Shown here one piece after another: positions 27,463 through 36,896 of a stretch of DNA of 64,000 bases (its first letter is position 1; each line of letters begins with the position of its first letter). The DNA lies in NCBI GenBank assembly GCA_034505495.1, contig JAPDQV010000001.1:1-64000 (forward strand). The letters run 5' to 3'. The notes beneath the pieces were generated by a model. The model saw only the letters and a list, made by a program, of their open reading frames with translations, did no database searches and was not told where the DNA came from. The stretch comes from a candidate division KSB1 bacterium (lineage in GTDB: Bacteria; Zhuqueibacterota; Zhuqueibacteria; Residuimicrobiales; Krinioviventaceae). Made by a program: the position numbers and the translations under genes.

Positions 27463-30255
27463 TTAGAAACTTGCCGCTGATTTGAATCGAATTTCGGCAA
27501 AACGTAAAAGCTGCCGCTGCGCGGGACTTGAAGGTATAGTGTCGTCAAGTTGTGCGATCTCGACCGGACAGAGCAATTTTTTTACATTTGATTCGTCGGA
27601 ACTCGGTATAGCATTCTTTATCGCTTCTAACAACCGTTTTTGCAGGCGCTCTGCCCGCTTTCGGGCAAGTCGTTCATTCACAGTCCAATCTCCAATCGGG
27701 CAAGCGCTACCCAAGAGCTTAATGTCAAAAGAGGAGCTGTTTGCGGTAAGGGATGCAGCTCGACGCAGGATTTCTGTTTCGTAGAGGCTGTCCGGAATAT
27801 CCTTGGCAAACTCGAACGGAACTCGAAAAATTTGCTCGACCTCAGTCTCTTCACGCTGCAGGTAAAGCGGCAAAAAGTCGCTGCGAAAAACCCTTCCCAA
27901 CGAATCCGTGACGGCGAGGCGATAGGCGAGTTTCGAACCCGCCAGTTTTGCCGCCTTGTCCGCGGAAAGAACCCAATGGATCGGCAGATTTTGCTGCAAT
28001 GAGTCGATCCTTAGTAAATATACGCCCGAAGCGCCGTTTTCTGCCTGCCATTCCACAACCAATTTTGCCGGCTTGAAGGGACACCGGACATCGGCGCGCA
28101 GCTCGAGCTTGATCTCATTTGCCTCGGCGATTTTCGTCCTTAACGGCGCAAAAAGAAGCGCCGCATCCTCCGCACTCGCCGAAAAATGTACACAACGCCG
28201 TTCCTGCAAAATCCATTGGAGGTCTTTGGTGCTTGGAGGTAGATTGCGCTTTCGCCGGCTCTGTGCACTGAGCCGAATTTGCAGCGTGTCGGCACCTGCC
28301 TCAACCAACAGATCGCGAACGACGCGCGCCCTCTGCCATGCCGTCGAGATCTCTTCTTCCCCCGAATCGGGGTCTATCATACCCTCAATGTGGAGAACCG
28401 CCGTGGGATTATCTCTCAACCGTTCCGCTAAAATAGAGATGACGGGTTGGACCGCCTTATCCGTACGATAGTCCTCGCACAATTCGCTGCTGCCGCGATT
28501 GAACGCAACGCTCCTCAATATCGGCACATAAACGACCTTTTTCTTTATGCGAACCGTCTTGACGGAATCGCCGTAAAGGCGGACTTGAGGAACGGTATGG
28601 GCTTCCAACACCAAAGGTTTTGCGGCGTAAGGATTGCCGAAGAGCGGCTCGATTGCCCAAGTCAACCTGCGGCGCCCGCAGGCTTCCGTTCGCCAAGGCA
28701 ATTCGACTACCGATTGCCCTGGCGGCAGAACCCGCCGAATCTCGCTTCTGATCTCGCTGTTGGAAGAACTCTCTTTTGGTGGGTCAGCTTCAGTCTCTTT
28801 CACCGTCAGACGAACTGCGTGCTCGCTATCCGAAATGTTTTCCACAGCGAGAAAAAGGTTGCCCTGCAGCATGTCATCGCTCAGGCGCGGATTCGGAATA
28901 AATTCCGCTTTTTGCAAAAGCGCTTTCGGATTGGGAATATAAATTTTTTGGGGATTGACTCCCTTGATGTTTAGAGAGACATGACCGCGTTTGTCCAGAG
29001 CTGTTGCCGACCAATAGAGAATCCCAGGCGACATCTCTGACAACGTCAAATGCGGCTCCACGCACGGCCGGTTGACAAACAGCTTTCTCTCTTCCGTCTC
29101 CGCATCTGCCCCTTTTTGCAATGCCCGAACAGCCTCAGAGACGGCGGTACTATCGTAATCTGCCATTACGCGGTAATTGACTGTATCAAACCAATCGGCA
29201 TCAAAAGCAGAGCACCAATGAAGCGTCCGATCAACTCCCAGTGTGTCTCCGGATACAGGCGTCTGGAGGACGAGCGGATCGGGGCCGCCGTGATAATACG
29301 AAAAGGCAAAAATTCCGAGCTCTGGGCGGTCTTGAGTAAAATCTGCAGTTGCATCAATCTGCAACTCGACCTCTTGCCGGGAAAAAATTTTACCAATTGA
29401 TTTTTTCCCTTGTAAGGACATTCCCAAGCCGAAGAACCATCTCTGTTCAGAAGGCGGGACGAAAAAATGCAAAAGCCGCAGCTGAGCGATGTCATTAATA
29501 TTGAGTTCGATTCCCTGACCCCAAGCCGCACTGATCGTTGCCGAATGCTGATATTCGGTAGAAAATTTGAGACTGTATTGCTCATACAACAAAGCGGCCA
29601 AGGAGGCGCCGAGTCTCAACGTTGTCTCCTCTTCCGAATTCCGGCCTTCCCAAGTTATTTGACGTCCGAGGTTGCTCACTGCGGCGCCGAAACTTGCCGC
29701 ACCTTTTGCGTTTCGGAACAGCACAACCGGTCTGCTGCGAAACACTCCTCCGAAATCAGATACAAAAGTATCTGCGGAAAACTGTGCAAAATGAGAAGAC
29801 CAATACTTTTGCGAAAATCCCAAAGCAAAAACATAGTTTTTTCGCTGAAAGGCTTTGCCCAGCAAGAAAAAAAGAAAGAGGTCGTCTGAAGAAGCCGCAG
29901 GCGTGCGGTGCGGCACCAAACCGCGATAACTATACTGCACACCGGCGCCCCATGTGAACGGCGATCGTGTGAAAAATGCGCGACGACTGACCATAAATCC
30001 GGAAACGGCTTTTCCGGTTGACGATTGATCATAAAAAGCGGTCCATTGCAGCTTGTGCCGCAGGGCAACGGCGCCGGAGTTATAAAAAGCTGAAAAAGAC
30101 TCCCCGATTCCGGCACTCGCCGCACCAAGAGTCATTGGGCTGATCGTATTAAGGTACGCCGTTGGTGCAGCAGCATGCTGGGCATAAATACCGCATGACA
30201 TGACCGCCCAAACTATGGCATAGAATATCAGCTTGTCCCCGCTGACAAACTTCAT
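27463..30255 (-). CDS. Large envelope protein: PorV/PorQ-like barrel plus two OmpA-like domains
   Basis: Unnamed 930-residue protein with a signal peptide (about 1-25, ending GIYAQ). The N-terminal third (about 30-330) has the alternating pattern and opening SPMTLGAASAGIGESFSAFYNSGAVA typical of PorV/PorQ-type outer-membrane barrels. Middle parts look like beta-sandwich segments (about 330-560). A first OmpA-like domain (about 565-660: SVAFNRGSSEL, LHIEGMIDPDSG, ARVVRDLLVEAGA) and a more diverged second one (about 805-930: IKLLGSACPIGDW, NERLARKRAERLQ) would bind peptidoglycan. It is monocistronic, between tex and the rlmD-like gene. The architecture is what I see; a T9SS or cell-wall anchoring role is inference. 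Confidence 0.7.
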   Translation of the reverse strand: MKFVSGDKLIFYAIVWAVMSCGIYAQHAAAPTAYLNTISPMTLGAASAGIGESFSAFYNSGAVALRHKLQWTAFYDQSSTGKAVSGFMVSRRAFFTRSPFTWGAGVQYSYRGLVPHRTPAASSDDLFLFFLLGKAFQRKNYVFALGFSQKYWSSHFAQFSADTFVSDFGGVFRSRPVVLFRNAKGAASFGAAVSNLGRQITWEGRNSEEETTLRLGASLAALLYEQYSLKFSTEYQHSATISAAWGQGIELNINDIAQLRLLHFFVPPSEQRWFFGLGMSLQGKKSIGKIFSRQEVELQIDATADFTQDRPELGIFAFSYYHGGPDPLVLQTPVSGDTLGVDRTLHWCSAFDADWFDTVNYRVMADYDSTAVSEAVRALQKGADAETEERKLFVNRPCVEPHLTLSEMSPGILYWSATALDKRGHVSLNIKGVNPQKIYIPNPKALLQKAEFIPNPRLSDDMLQGNLFLAVENISDSEHAVRLTVKETEADPPKESSSNSEIRSEIRRVLPPGQSVVELPWRTEACGRRRLTWAIEPLFGNPYAAKPLVLEAHTVPQVRLYGDSVKTVRIKKKVVYVPILRSVAFNRGSSELCEDYRTDKAVQPVISILAERLRDNPTAVLHIEGMIDPDSGEEEISTAWQRARVVRDLLVEAGADTLQIRLSAQSRRKRNLPPSTKDLQWILQERRCVHFSASAEDAALLFAPLRTKIAEANEIKLELRADVRCPFKPAKLVVEWQAENGASGVYLLRIDSLQQNLPIHWVLSADKAAKLAGSKLAYRLAVTDSLGRVFRSDFLPLYLQREETEVEQIFRVPFEFAKDIPDSLYETEILRRAASLTANSSSFDIKLLGSACPIGDWTVNERLARKRAERLQKRLLEAIKNAIPSSDESNVKKLLCPVEIAQLDDTIPSSPAQRQLLRFAEIRFKSAASF

Positions 30256-30443
30256 GTGTCCATGACTCTTATTGCCTCATCTGCTTTTTAGTCTATTGTG
30301 ATTTGCAACTACTATGCCGTTCAAATAGTGGGGAAAAGAATTGGGCAATCGCAATTAACAAAACTTTATCGATGTGTTTCAAATCGAGGCGAAAGGACTG
30401 GGGGATGAAATGTTTAGAGAAGAACAAAAAAATATTTACGGTC

Positions 30444-31880
30444 CTATTCAGATCCTTCTGACAGTTTGGTCAATTCCACTACCACCTCGATGTGTGCGGT
30501 ATGTGGGAACATATCTACGGGCTGAATGCGGCCCAGGCGATACCCGCAGCGAGTGAACTCCGCCAATTCGCGTGCCAGCGTTGCCGGATTACAAGACACA
30601 TGCACGATTTTCTGCGGCGCCAGGCGGACAACCGCCGCTACGGTTTTCGGATGCATGCCGCCGCGCGGCGGATCCAAGATGACGACATCCGGCTGCCCCC
30701 ATGCGGCGCGGACCGCCTCCGTATTCTCCAGCGCATCCTTTAGATCGCCGCATTCAAAACGGCAATTATTGATGCCGTTATCCATGGCATTCAATCGAGC
30801 GTCTTCAACTGCCGCCTCAACGGATTCGATGCCGATCACTTCACGAACGTGCCTGCTGATATAGAGCGCAATGCTTCCTGCCCCGCAATAGAGATCGTAC
30901 ACGCGCTCCGATCCTTGAAAGTCGCCGAATTGAAGAATCACATCATAGAGATGTCTTACCTGGCGGCTGTTTGTCTGGAAAAAAGAGTTGGGGGAGATGC
31001 GAAAGCGCAAATCGCCGATGGTTTCAGAAATGTAAGGCTTACCTTCGAGAAGATGAGTCTCTTCGCAAAAGGCAACTGCGGCTTTGCTGCGCGTCACACC
31101 ATTATAAAGGCTCGTAATTAAAGGGAAAGCGGTCATGATGCGATTCTTTAAAGCTTCGGCGACGTCCTCCCGGAATTCCGATGTGATGACGTTCACCATC
31201 CAATCGGGAGTATTATAGCTGTTGCGGATGACTACGAACCGCCAAAATCCTTGGTGGTCTATTGTGCTGTGCACCGGAAGACCGCTTTGTCGGGCAAACT
31301 TGCGTATTTCTCGGACGATCTCAGAAGCAGGGGGCCGCATCAGCAGACATTCCTCAAGATCGACGACCTTGTGAAAAAAACCGCGGCCATGCAGACCTAG
31401 AAAACAGCCGTTGGATCGTTCCGCAACGGAAAGATGGCCTAATTCTTCTCGTGTAACCAGTCTTTCGCGCGCAAACGAGAATTCCATTTTGTTACGATAG
31501 TAAAAAATATCCGGTGCCGGCAGCGGCGGCAATAAGTTTAATGCCTCCAGTCCCCCGATACGCGTCAAAAGCTCTTTGACCTGTCGGCTTTTTTCTTCCA
31601 ACTGAACCGAATAAGCCAAATTTTGCAGAACACAGCCGCCGCAGAGGTCAAAGTGTATGCAGCGGGGCGATACCGCCGCGGGTGACTGCTCGATTATTTC
31701 CTTTACCCGCCCCTCTGCATACGACTTTTTGACTTTTGTCAGAAGAACTAATGCCTTTTGCCCCGGCAACGCATCGTGCACGAAAACGACAAAATCATTT
31801 ACGCGGCCGACCCCCGCCCCGCCGAAAGCCAGACTGGTAATCTGAAGTACAATTTCGTCGCCTTTTTTTAGACGGCTCAT
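30444..31880 (-). CDS. rlmD: RlmD/TrmA-family 23S rRNA (uracil-C5) methyltransferase
   Basis: SAM-dependent methylation of a uracil C5 in 23S rRNA, or possibly tRNA. The 478-residue protein has an N-terminal TRAM domain (about 1-60), the [4Fe-4S] cysteines C74, C80 and C83 in the CIHFDLCGGC region, the SAM-binding YDLYCGAGSIALYIS, VILDPPRGG and the catalytic cysteine in HVSCNPATLARELAEF. Length and iron-sulfur motif fit the RumA/RlmCD group. Which uracil is modified cannot be decided from sequence. The 188 bases downstream to the stop of the next gene show nothing recognisable. Confidence 0.9.
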   Translation of the reverse strand: MSRLKKGDEIVLQITSLAFGGAGVGRVNDFVVFVHDALPGQKALVLLTKVKKSYAEGRVKEIIEQSPAAVSPRCIHFDLCGGCVLQNLAYSVQLEEKSRQVKELLTRIGGLEALNLLPPLPAPDIFYYRNKMEFSFARERLVTREELGHLSVAERSNGCFLGLHGRGFFHKVVDLEECLLMRPPASEIVREIRKFARQSGLPVHSTIDHQGFWRFVVIRNSYNTPDWMVNVITSEFREDVAEALKNRIMTAFPLITSLYNGVTRSKAAVAFCEETHLLEGKPYISETIGDLRFRISPNSFFQTNSRQVRHLYDVILQFGDFQGSERVYDLYCGAGSIALYISRHVREVIGIESVEAAVEDARLNAMDNGINNCRFECGDLKDALENTEAVRAAWGQPDVVILDPPRGGMHPKTVAAVVRLAPQKIVHVSCNPATLARELAEFTRCGYRLGRIQPVDMFPHTAHIEVVVELTKLSEGSE

Positions 31881-32044
31881 CCTTTACCTGATGTTAATTA
31901 CCTTTTTTCGAATTGAAAAAAAGATGCCATTACAACTCAACTCAAAAACAGCTTTGATTTTATAATAAATCTTATTAATTTAAGAGTCTTTAAGCATAAA
32001 GACAAAACATAAATCATGACGATTACAAAGGTGTCTTTAAACTT

Positions 32045-34123
32045 ATGAGCGATATTACAAAGAGACGCAATATCGGCATCAGTGCGCATATTGATTCCGG
32101 CAAGACGACCTTGACGGAGCGCATTCTTTATTATACGCGCAAGATCCACGCAATCCATGAGGTGAAGGGAAAGGACGGGGTCGGCGCCACCATGGATTCG
32201 ATGGAGCTAGAGCGCGAACGCGGAATTACCATCCAGGCGGCATCAACGAATGTCACCTGGAAAAATCATTCGATTGACATCATCGACACGCCGGGGCACG
32301 TCGACTTTACAGTGGAAGTGGAACGCTCTCTGCGTGTTCTGGATGGTGCGATCCTTGTTCTCTGTGCCGTAGGCGGAGTTCAGTCTCAATCCATTACCGT
32401 GGATCGGCAAATGAGCCGGTACAAGGTGCCGCGCCTTGCCTTTGTCAACAAATGCGACCGCGTCGGCGCCAATCCGGAAAAAGTCACCGAGCAGCTGCGC
32501 GATAAGCTGAATCATAACGCCGTGCTCATGCAGCTTCCCATCGGCCTGGAATCCTCTTTTGAAGGCATCATCGACTTGGTAAAGATGAAGGCCTATTATT
32601 TTGACGGCCCCAACGGCGATATTGTCAGAGAGGAAGAGATCCCTGCCGCGCTTCTGCCCAAAGCGCGCGAGAAACGCGATCAGATGCTCGATGCAGTGTC
32701 GATGTTCAGCGACGAATTGATGGAAGCCTACTTGGAAGACCGGGTCACGGAAGATTTGATTCGACAGGCAGTACGCAAGGGGACTCTGGCGTTAGAATTG
32801 ACGCCGGTCTTTCTCGGCTCGGCTTTCAAAAATAAAGGCGTTCAGCTCCTGCTGGATGCGGTCATCGATTACCTCCCAAATCCGGCCGACATTACCAATG
32901 TTGCTTTGGATCTTGATAATAACGAGTCGCACGTCACCCTTACCGCCGATGAAAAGGCCCCCTTGGTGATGCTTGCCTTCAAGTTGGATGATACGCGTTA
33001 CGGCCAGCTGACCTATGTGCGCGTTTATCAGGGTAGAATCACAAAAGGCGACGAAATCAAAAACGCGCGAACCGGCAGGATTGCGCGCGTCGGCAGACTC
33101 ATCCGTATGCACGCGGATGAGATGGAAGACATCACCACGGCGGGTCCGGGCGAAATCGTGGCGCTGTTCGGCATCGAATGCGCTTCCGGCGACACGTTTA
33201 CCTCGCCGGAAATAAATTTAGCAATGACCTCGATGTATGTCCCCACGCCGGTTATCTCGCTTTCTATAAAGGCCAAAGATAACAAATCCGCCGAACAAAT
33301 GGCCAAAGCTTTGAATCGGTTTGCCAAAGAGGATCCTTCATTCCATACCTTTGTCGATCCGGAGACCAACGACACCATCATTCGCGGCATGGGGGAGCTG
33401 CATCTTGAGGTTTATATTGAAAGAATGCGGCGTGAGTACAAAGTCGAACTGGAAGTCGGCGCACCCCAGGTGGCCTACCGCGAGAGCATTTCGCAAAGCG
33501 CCGCCTTTGATTACACCCACAAGAAGCAGACGGGCGGCGCCGGACAGTATGCCCGAGTCTGCGGCATTTTGGAGCCGACTCAGGAGAGCGATTTTATGTT
33601 TGTCGACGAGATCAAAGGCGGGGTCATACCGGCAGAGTTTATTCCTTCGTGCGAGAAGGGTTTTAGAACCGCACTTGAAAAAGGACCGCTCACGGGCTTT
33701 CCAATTGTGGGCGTCAAAGTGACGATCAACGACGGCAACTTTCATCCGGTCGATTCCTCGGATATTGCCTTCCAGACCGCCGCGCTTTCGGCATTTCGTG
33801 AAGCCTATTTGCGCTGCAAGCCGATCATTCTAGAGCCGATCATGCGCGTTGCCGTCGAAAGCCCTTCCGAATTTCAGGGAGCCATTCTAGGCACTCTCAA
33901 TCAACGACGCGGCATCATCCTTTCGGCTACGGAAGACAACAATTTTACCGTCATCGAAGCCGAGGTGCCCTTGGCCGAAATGTTCGGCTATTCGACCGTT
34001 CTCCGTTCGGCAACACAGGGCAAGGCGGAATTCACCATGGAATTCAGCCGTTACGCCAAAGTGCCGGAATCCATTGCCGAGCAACTCAAGAAACAGTTTG
34101 CAGAAAAGAAACAACTTCGCTAA
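32045..34123 (+). CDS. fusA: Elongation factor G, mitochondrial/spirochaete (spdEFG1) type
   Basis: GTPase that drives ribosomal translocation. The 692-residue protein has all five EF-G domains. G1 is AHIDSGKTT at 14-22, with Ser where canonical EF-G has Ala, followed by [46 protein letters not shown] and NKCDR. This pattern closely matches mitochondrial EFG1 and the spd-type EF-G of spirochaetes, planctomycetes and some deltaproteobacteria. AAGGTG sits about 11 bases before the ATG. It is not in a str operon (no rpsL, rpsG or tuf nearby), as expected for spd-type genes. A small ATPase follows 27 bases downstream. Confidence 0.95.
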   Translation: MSDITKRRNIGISAHIDSGKTTLTERILYYTRKIHAIHEVKGKDGVGATMDSMELERERGITIQAASTNVTWKNHSIDIIDTPGHVDFTVEVERSLRVLDGAILVLCAVGGVQSQSITVDRQMSRYKVPRLAFVNKCDRVGANPEKVTEQLRDKLNHNAVLMQLPIGLESSFEGIIDLVKMKAYYFDGPNGDIVREEEIPAALLPKAREKRDQMLDAVSMFSDELMEAYLEDRVTEDLIRQAVRKGTLALELTPVFLGSAFKNKGVQLLLDAVIDYLPNPADITNVALDLDNNESHVTLTADEKAPLVMLAFKLDDTRYGQLTYVRVYQGRITKGDEIKNARTGRIARVGRLIRMHADEMEDITTAGPGEIVALFGIECASGDTFTSPEINLAMTSMYVPTPVISLSIKAKDNKSAEQMAKALNRFAKEDPSFHTFVDPETNDTIIRGMGELHLEVYIERMRREYKVELEVGAPQVAYRESISQSAAFDYTHKKQTGGAGQYARVCGILEPTQESDFMFVDEIKGGVIPAEFIPSCEKGFRTALEKGPLTGFPIVGVKVTINDGNFHPVDSSDIAFQTAALSAFREAYLRCKPIILEPIMRVAVESPSEFQGAILGTLNQRRGIILSATEDNNFTVIEAEVPLAEMFGYSTVLRSATQGKAEFTMEFSRYAKVPESIAEQLKKQFAEKKQLR

Positions 34124-34150
34124 ACGGCATTAAGTGCAAGAGGGTCTTTA

Positions 34151-34858
34151 ATGATCAAAGAACAACTTTTAAAGCGAAGCCCGATACGGGTTTTGGAGAA
34201 AAGCCTCGACGGGGGATTAAAGGCGGGTGGATTGGGCCTTTTGACCGCCAACCGGGGCCTCGGCAAGACGGCCTGCCTGGTGCACTTGGCTACGGATGTG
34301 CTGCTGCGCAACGAAAACGTCATGCACGTTTCGTTCGCCGATGATCCCCACCATATCGTCAGCTGGTATGAGGAGGTTTTCAACGAAATTGCCAAACTTT
34401 ACAAGCTTGAGCATGCCACGGATGTTCACGAAGAGCTGATCCGACATCGCCTCATCCTTCATTTTCGCAATAAACAGATCGATTTTGCCGAGATCAAAAA
34501 GAACATCGAACAGCTCATTTCTGCATCTGAAAAACCGGTCTCTCTTTTTATCGTCGACGGCCTTCCGCTCGACGCGTTGAATGAAAACCTCTTGTCTCAA
34601 TGGCACGAATTCGTTTCCTCCGGTAATGCCGCCGTTTGGTTTGCTGCAGCGATGAGCGATGAACAGCATCAACAATACCTGCAGACCGGCTCTCTGCCCG
34701 ATCCGAGTGTGCAGCGCGCCTTCGACGTCATCATTGTCTTGGAACCCGCTCAAGAATACATCGATCTGCGGCTGCTGAAATCTCCCGCGCCCATTGATCA
34801 GCATCTCCGTCTTAAACTCGATCCGAAAACTTTATTAATCTCGAATCATCGGGTCTGA
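34151..34858 (+). CDS. Small RecA/KaiC-like P-loop ATPase
   Basis: A 235-residue protein I do not recognise by name. It has Walker A NRGLGKT at 34-40, a hydrophobic strand with Walker B-like SLFIVDGL near 131-138, and the KaiC-like opening in which a leucine-rich segment (VLEKSLDGGLKAGGLGLLTA) precedes the P-loop. The catalytic glutamate of full KaiC (EE pair) is not obvious. AGAGGG sits six bases before ATG 34151, and the gene lies 27 bases after fusA with a shared terminator, so it is co-transcribed with EF-G. A regulatory or ribosome-related role is only a guess from context. Confidence 0.72.
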   Translation: MIKEQLLKRSPIRVLEKSLDGGLKAGGLGLLTANRGLGKTACLVHLATDVLLRNENVMHVSFADDPHHIVSWYEEVFNEIAKLYKLEHATDVHEELIRHRLILHFRNKQIDFAEIKKNIEQLISASEKPVSLFIVDGLPLDALNENLLSQWHEFVSSGNAAVWFAAAMSDEQHQQYLQTGSLPDPSVQRAFDVIIVLEPAQEYIDLRLLKSPAPIDQHLRLKLDPKTLLISNHRV

Positions 34859-34860
34859 AC

Positions 34861-34892
34861 AAAAAAGGCTCACGAAATCGTGAGCCTTTTTT
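34861..34892. terminator. Bidirectional intrinsic terminator
   Basis: Stem GGCTCACGA/TCGTGAGCC with an AA loop, flanked by A6 and T6. It ends the fusA-ATPase transcript on the plus strand and the tRNA-Arg transcript on the minus strand. Confidence 0.95.
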
Positions 34893-34896
34893 GCAG

Positions 34897-34970
34897 TACG
34901 CCCGGAGGGAATCGAACCCCCAACCATCTGATCCGAAGTCAGATGCTCTATCCAATTGAGCTACGGGCGC
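34897..34970 (-). tRNA. tRNA-Arg (anticodon TCG)
   Basis: Minus-strand cloverleaf. The acceptor GCGCCCG pairs with CGGGCGT (G-U at 1-72), the anticodon stem is TCTGA/TCAGA and the loop is CTTCGGA, giving anticodon TCG. No CCA is encoded. It lies 68 bases downstream of the glnS stop. Confidence 0.95.
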
Positions 34971-35038
34971 CTTTTTAAAAAATATAAAAATTAAGCCGAA
35001 ACAGCAACTCTTTTTCCCACTTGATTCAAGTTCGGCTC

Positions 35039-36760
35039 TCAGCCCTCATTGCTTTGACTTTTGAGAATCTTGGACCAGGTATCCTTTAACTCCACGGTCC
35101 TGTTGAATACCGGCATGCCGAGCTTTTCCGTGTCGGGATCCACGCAGAAATATCCTTTTCTTTCAAACTGGCAAATGTAGCCGACCGGAGCCGTTTTGAG
35201 GCTCGGTTCGACTTTGCAGCCTTTGAGGACAATCAGAGAATTCGGATTGATCAATGACAAAAAGTCCGTCGCCTCTTCTTCCTGCGACGGGTCCGGTACT
35301 GTCAACAGCTTGTCATACAAACGGACTTCGGCCTCCACCGCATGCGGCGCAGATACCCAATGGATGGTTCCTTTGACTTTCCTGCCGTCGGCCGTATATC
35401 CGCCTCTCGATTCCGGATCATAAGTGCAGCGGATCTCGACGATTCGCCCATCTTTGTCTTTGACAACACTTGTGCAGCGAATGTAATAGGCATAACGAAG
35501 CCGAACTTCTGCCCCTATTGTTAATCGAAAATAGCCTTTGGGCGGATTTTCCATAAAGTCATCCCGCTCAATATAGAGCTCGCGCGTAAAAGGCACCTGC
35601 CGTGTTCCGGCGCTCGGATCTTCCGGATTGTTGACGGCCTCGAGCCATTCAACCTGGCCTTCGGGATAGTTTTCAATCACCACGCGCACGGGATCCAAAA
35701 CTCCCATCACCCGCGGCGCTCGTTTGTTTAAATCTTCCCGCACGCAGTGTTCCAAAAAACCAAAGTCAACCAGGCTTTCGCGTTTAGAAACGCCGATTCG
35801 TTCTGCAAACGTCCGAATAGCCTCGGGCGTATATCCTCGCCGCCGCATTCCGGCGATGGTCGGCATGCGCGGATCATCCCATCCGTTCACAACCCCTTCA
35901 TTCACCAGACGCAACAGTTTGCGTTTGCTCATTACCGTATAAGTCATGTTCAGCCGCGCGAATTCGATCTGCTGCGGGTGATGAATGCCCAGCTGATCCA
36001 AAAACCAATCATAGAGGGGGCGATGGTCTTCGAACTCTAGAGTGCAAATGGAATGGGTTATACCTTCGATCGAGTCCTCTAATCCGTGTGCCCAATCGTA
36101 CATCGGATAGATGCACCACTTGTCTCCGGTTCTTGGATGGCGGGCGTGCAGAATCCGATACATTACCGGATCGCGCATATTCATATTGGGATGCGACATG
36201 TCAATTTTGGCACGCAGGGTGTATTGACCGTCTTTAAACTCCCCAGCCCGCATGCGGCGAAAAAGCTGCAAATTTTCCTCGATTGGACGGTTGCGGTCCG
36301 GACTCTCTTTTCCAGGCTCCGTAAGAGTGCCGCGATATTCACGAATCTGTTCGGGCGTCAAAGAGCAGACATAAGCCTTGCCGTCGAGGATCAGCTTCTC
36401 GGCCCATTGATACATCTGCTCGAAATAGTCCGACGCAAAATAGAGATGCTCTCCCCAGTCGAACCCAAGCCACCGCACATCTTCGATGATGGCGTCGATA
36501 TATTTCTGCTCTTCCTTGACCGGATTGGTATCGTCGAAGCGCAGATGGCAACGGCCGTTGTATTCCTGAGCCAGCCCGAAATTCAGGCATATCGCCTTCG
36601 CGTGGCCGATGTGCAGATAGCCGTTCGGTTCGGGCGGAAAACGGGTGATCACTTTGCCGCCGTTTTTGCCTTCAGCGATGTCCTTATTGATGATTTGGCG
36701 AATGAAATGAACGTTCTTCTCGCCGCTTTCGTCGAAATTTCGTTCGATGGGCAATGACAT
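35039..36760 (-). CDS. glnS: Glutaminyl-tRNA synthetase
   Basis: Charges tRNA-Gln with glutamine directly. The 573-residue class I enzyme has [15 protein letters not shown] with HIGH at residues 50-53, [10 protein letters not shown], the VMSKRKL loop near 281, and the two C-terminal anticodon-binding beta-barrels. Length is as in E. coli. Presence of GlnRS implies direct glutamine charging rather than the GatCAB amidation route for Gln. The gene lies just downstream of tRNA-Gln and its terminator, with tRNA-Arg following. Confidence 0.97.
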   Translation of the reverse strand: MSLPIERNFDESGEKNVHFIRQIINKDIAEGKNGGKVITRFPPEPNGYLHIGHAKAICLNFGLAQEYNGRCHLRFDDTNPVKEEQKYIDAIIEDVRWLGFDWGEHLYFASDYFEQMYQWAEKLILDGKAYVCSLTPEQIREYRGTLTEPGKESPDRNRPIEENLQLFRRMRAGEFKDGQYTLRAKIDMSHPNMNMRDPVMYRILHARHPRTGDKWCIYPMYDWAHGLEDSIEGITHSICTLEFEDHRPLYDWFLDQLGIHHPQQIEFARLNMTYTVMSKRKLLRLVNEGVVNGWDDPRMPTIAGMRRRGYTPEAIRTFAERIGVSKRESLVDFGFLEHCVREDLNKRAPRVMGVLDPVRVVIENYPEGQVEWLEAVNNPEDPSAGTRQVPFTRELYIERDDFMENPPKGYFRLTIGAEVRLRYAYYIRCTSVVKDKDGRIVEIRCTYDPESRGGYTADGRKVKGTIHWVSAPHAVEAEVRLYDKLLTVPDPSQEEEATDFLSLINPNSLIVLKGCKVEPSLKTAPVGYICQFERKGYFCVDPDTEKLGMPVFNRTVELKDTWSKILKSQSNEG

Positions 36761-36787
36761 CTTTGGCTGTTCTCCTCATTTTAAATA

Positions 36788-36817
36788 AAAAACGGTCGCT
36801 GTAATCCAGTGACCGTC
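36788..36817 (-). terminator. Intrinsic terminator after tRNA-Gln
   Basis: On the minus strand ACGGTCACTG pairs with CAGCGACCGT (one A-C mismatch), followed by TTTTTTATTT. It separates the gltX-tRNA-Gln transcript from glnS. Confidence 0.82.
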
Positions 36818-36822
36818 TTTTG

Positions 36823-36893
36823 CTGGGGTGTAGGGATTCGAACCCCAATAACTTGATCCAGAGTCAAGTGTCCTGCCGTTGGACGACACCCCA
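36823..36893 (-). tRNA. tRNA-Gln (anticodon CTG)
   Basis: Minus-strand cloverleaf. The acceptor TGGGGTG pairs with CACCCCA, the anticodon stem is CTTGA/TCAAG and the loop is CTCTGGA, giving anticodon CTG. The discriminator is G and no CCA is encoded. Its 5' end lies only three bases after the gltX stop codon. Confidence 0.95.
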
Positions 36894-36896
36894 GAT

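Noticed and set aside
31899-31927. AT-rich near-palindrome upstream of fusA
   Set aside because: The pairing is only A/T runs around CGAATTG and there is no convincing operator or terminator structure.
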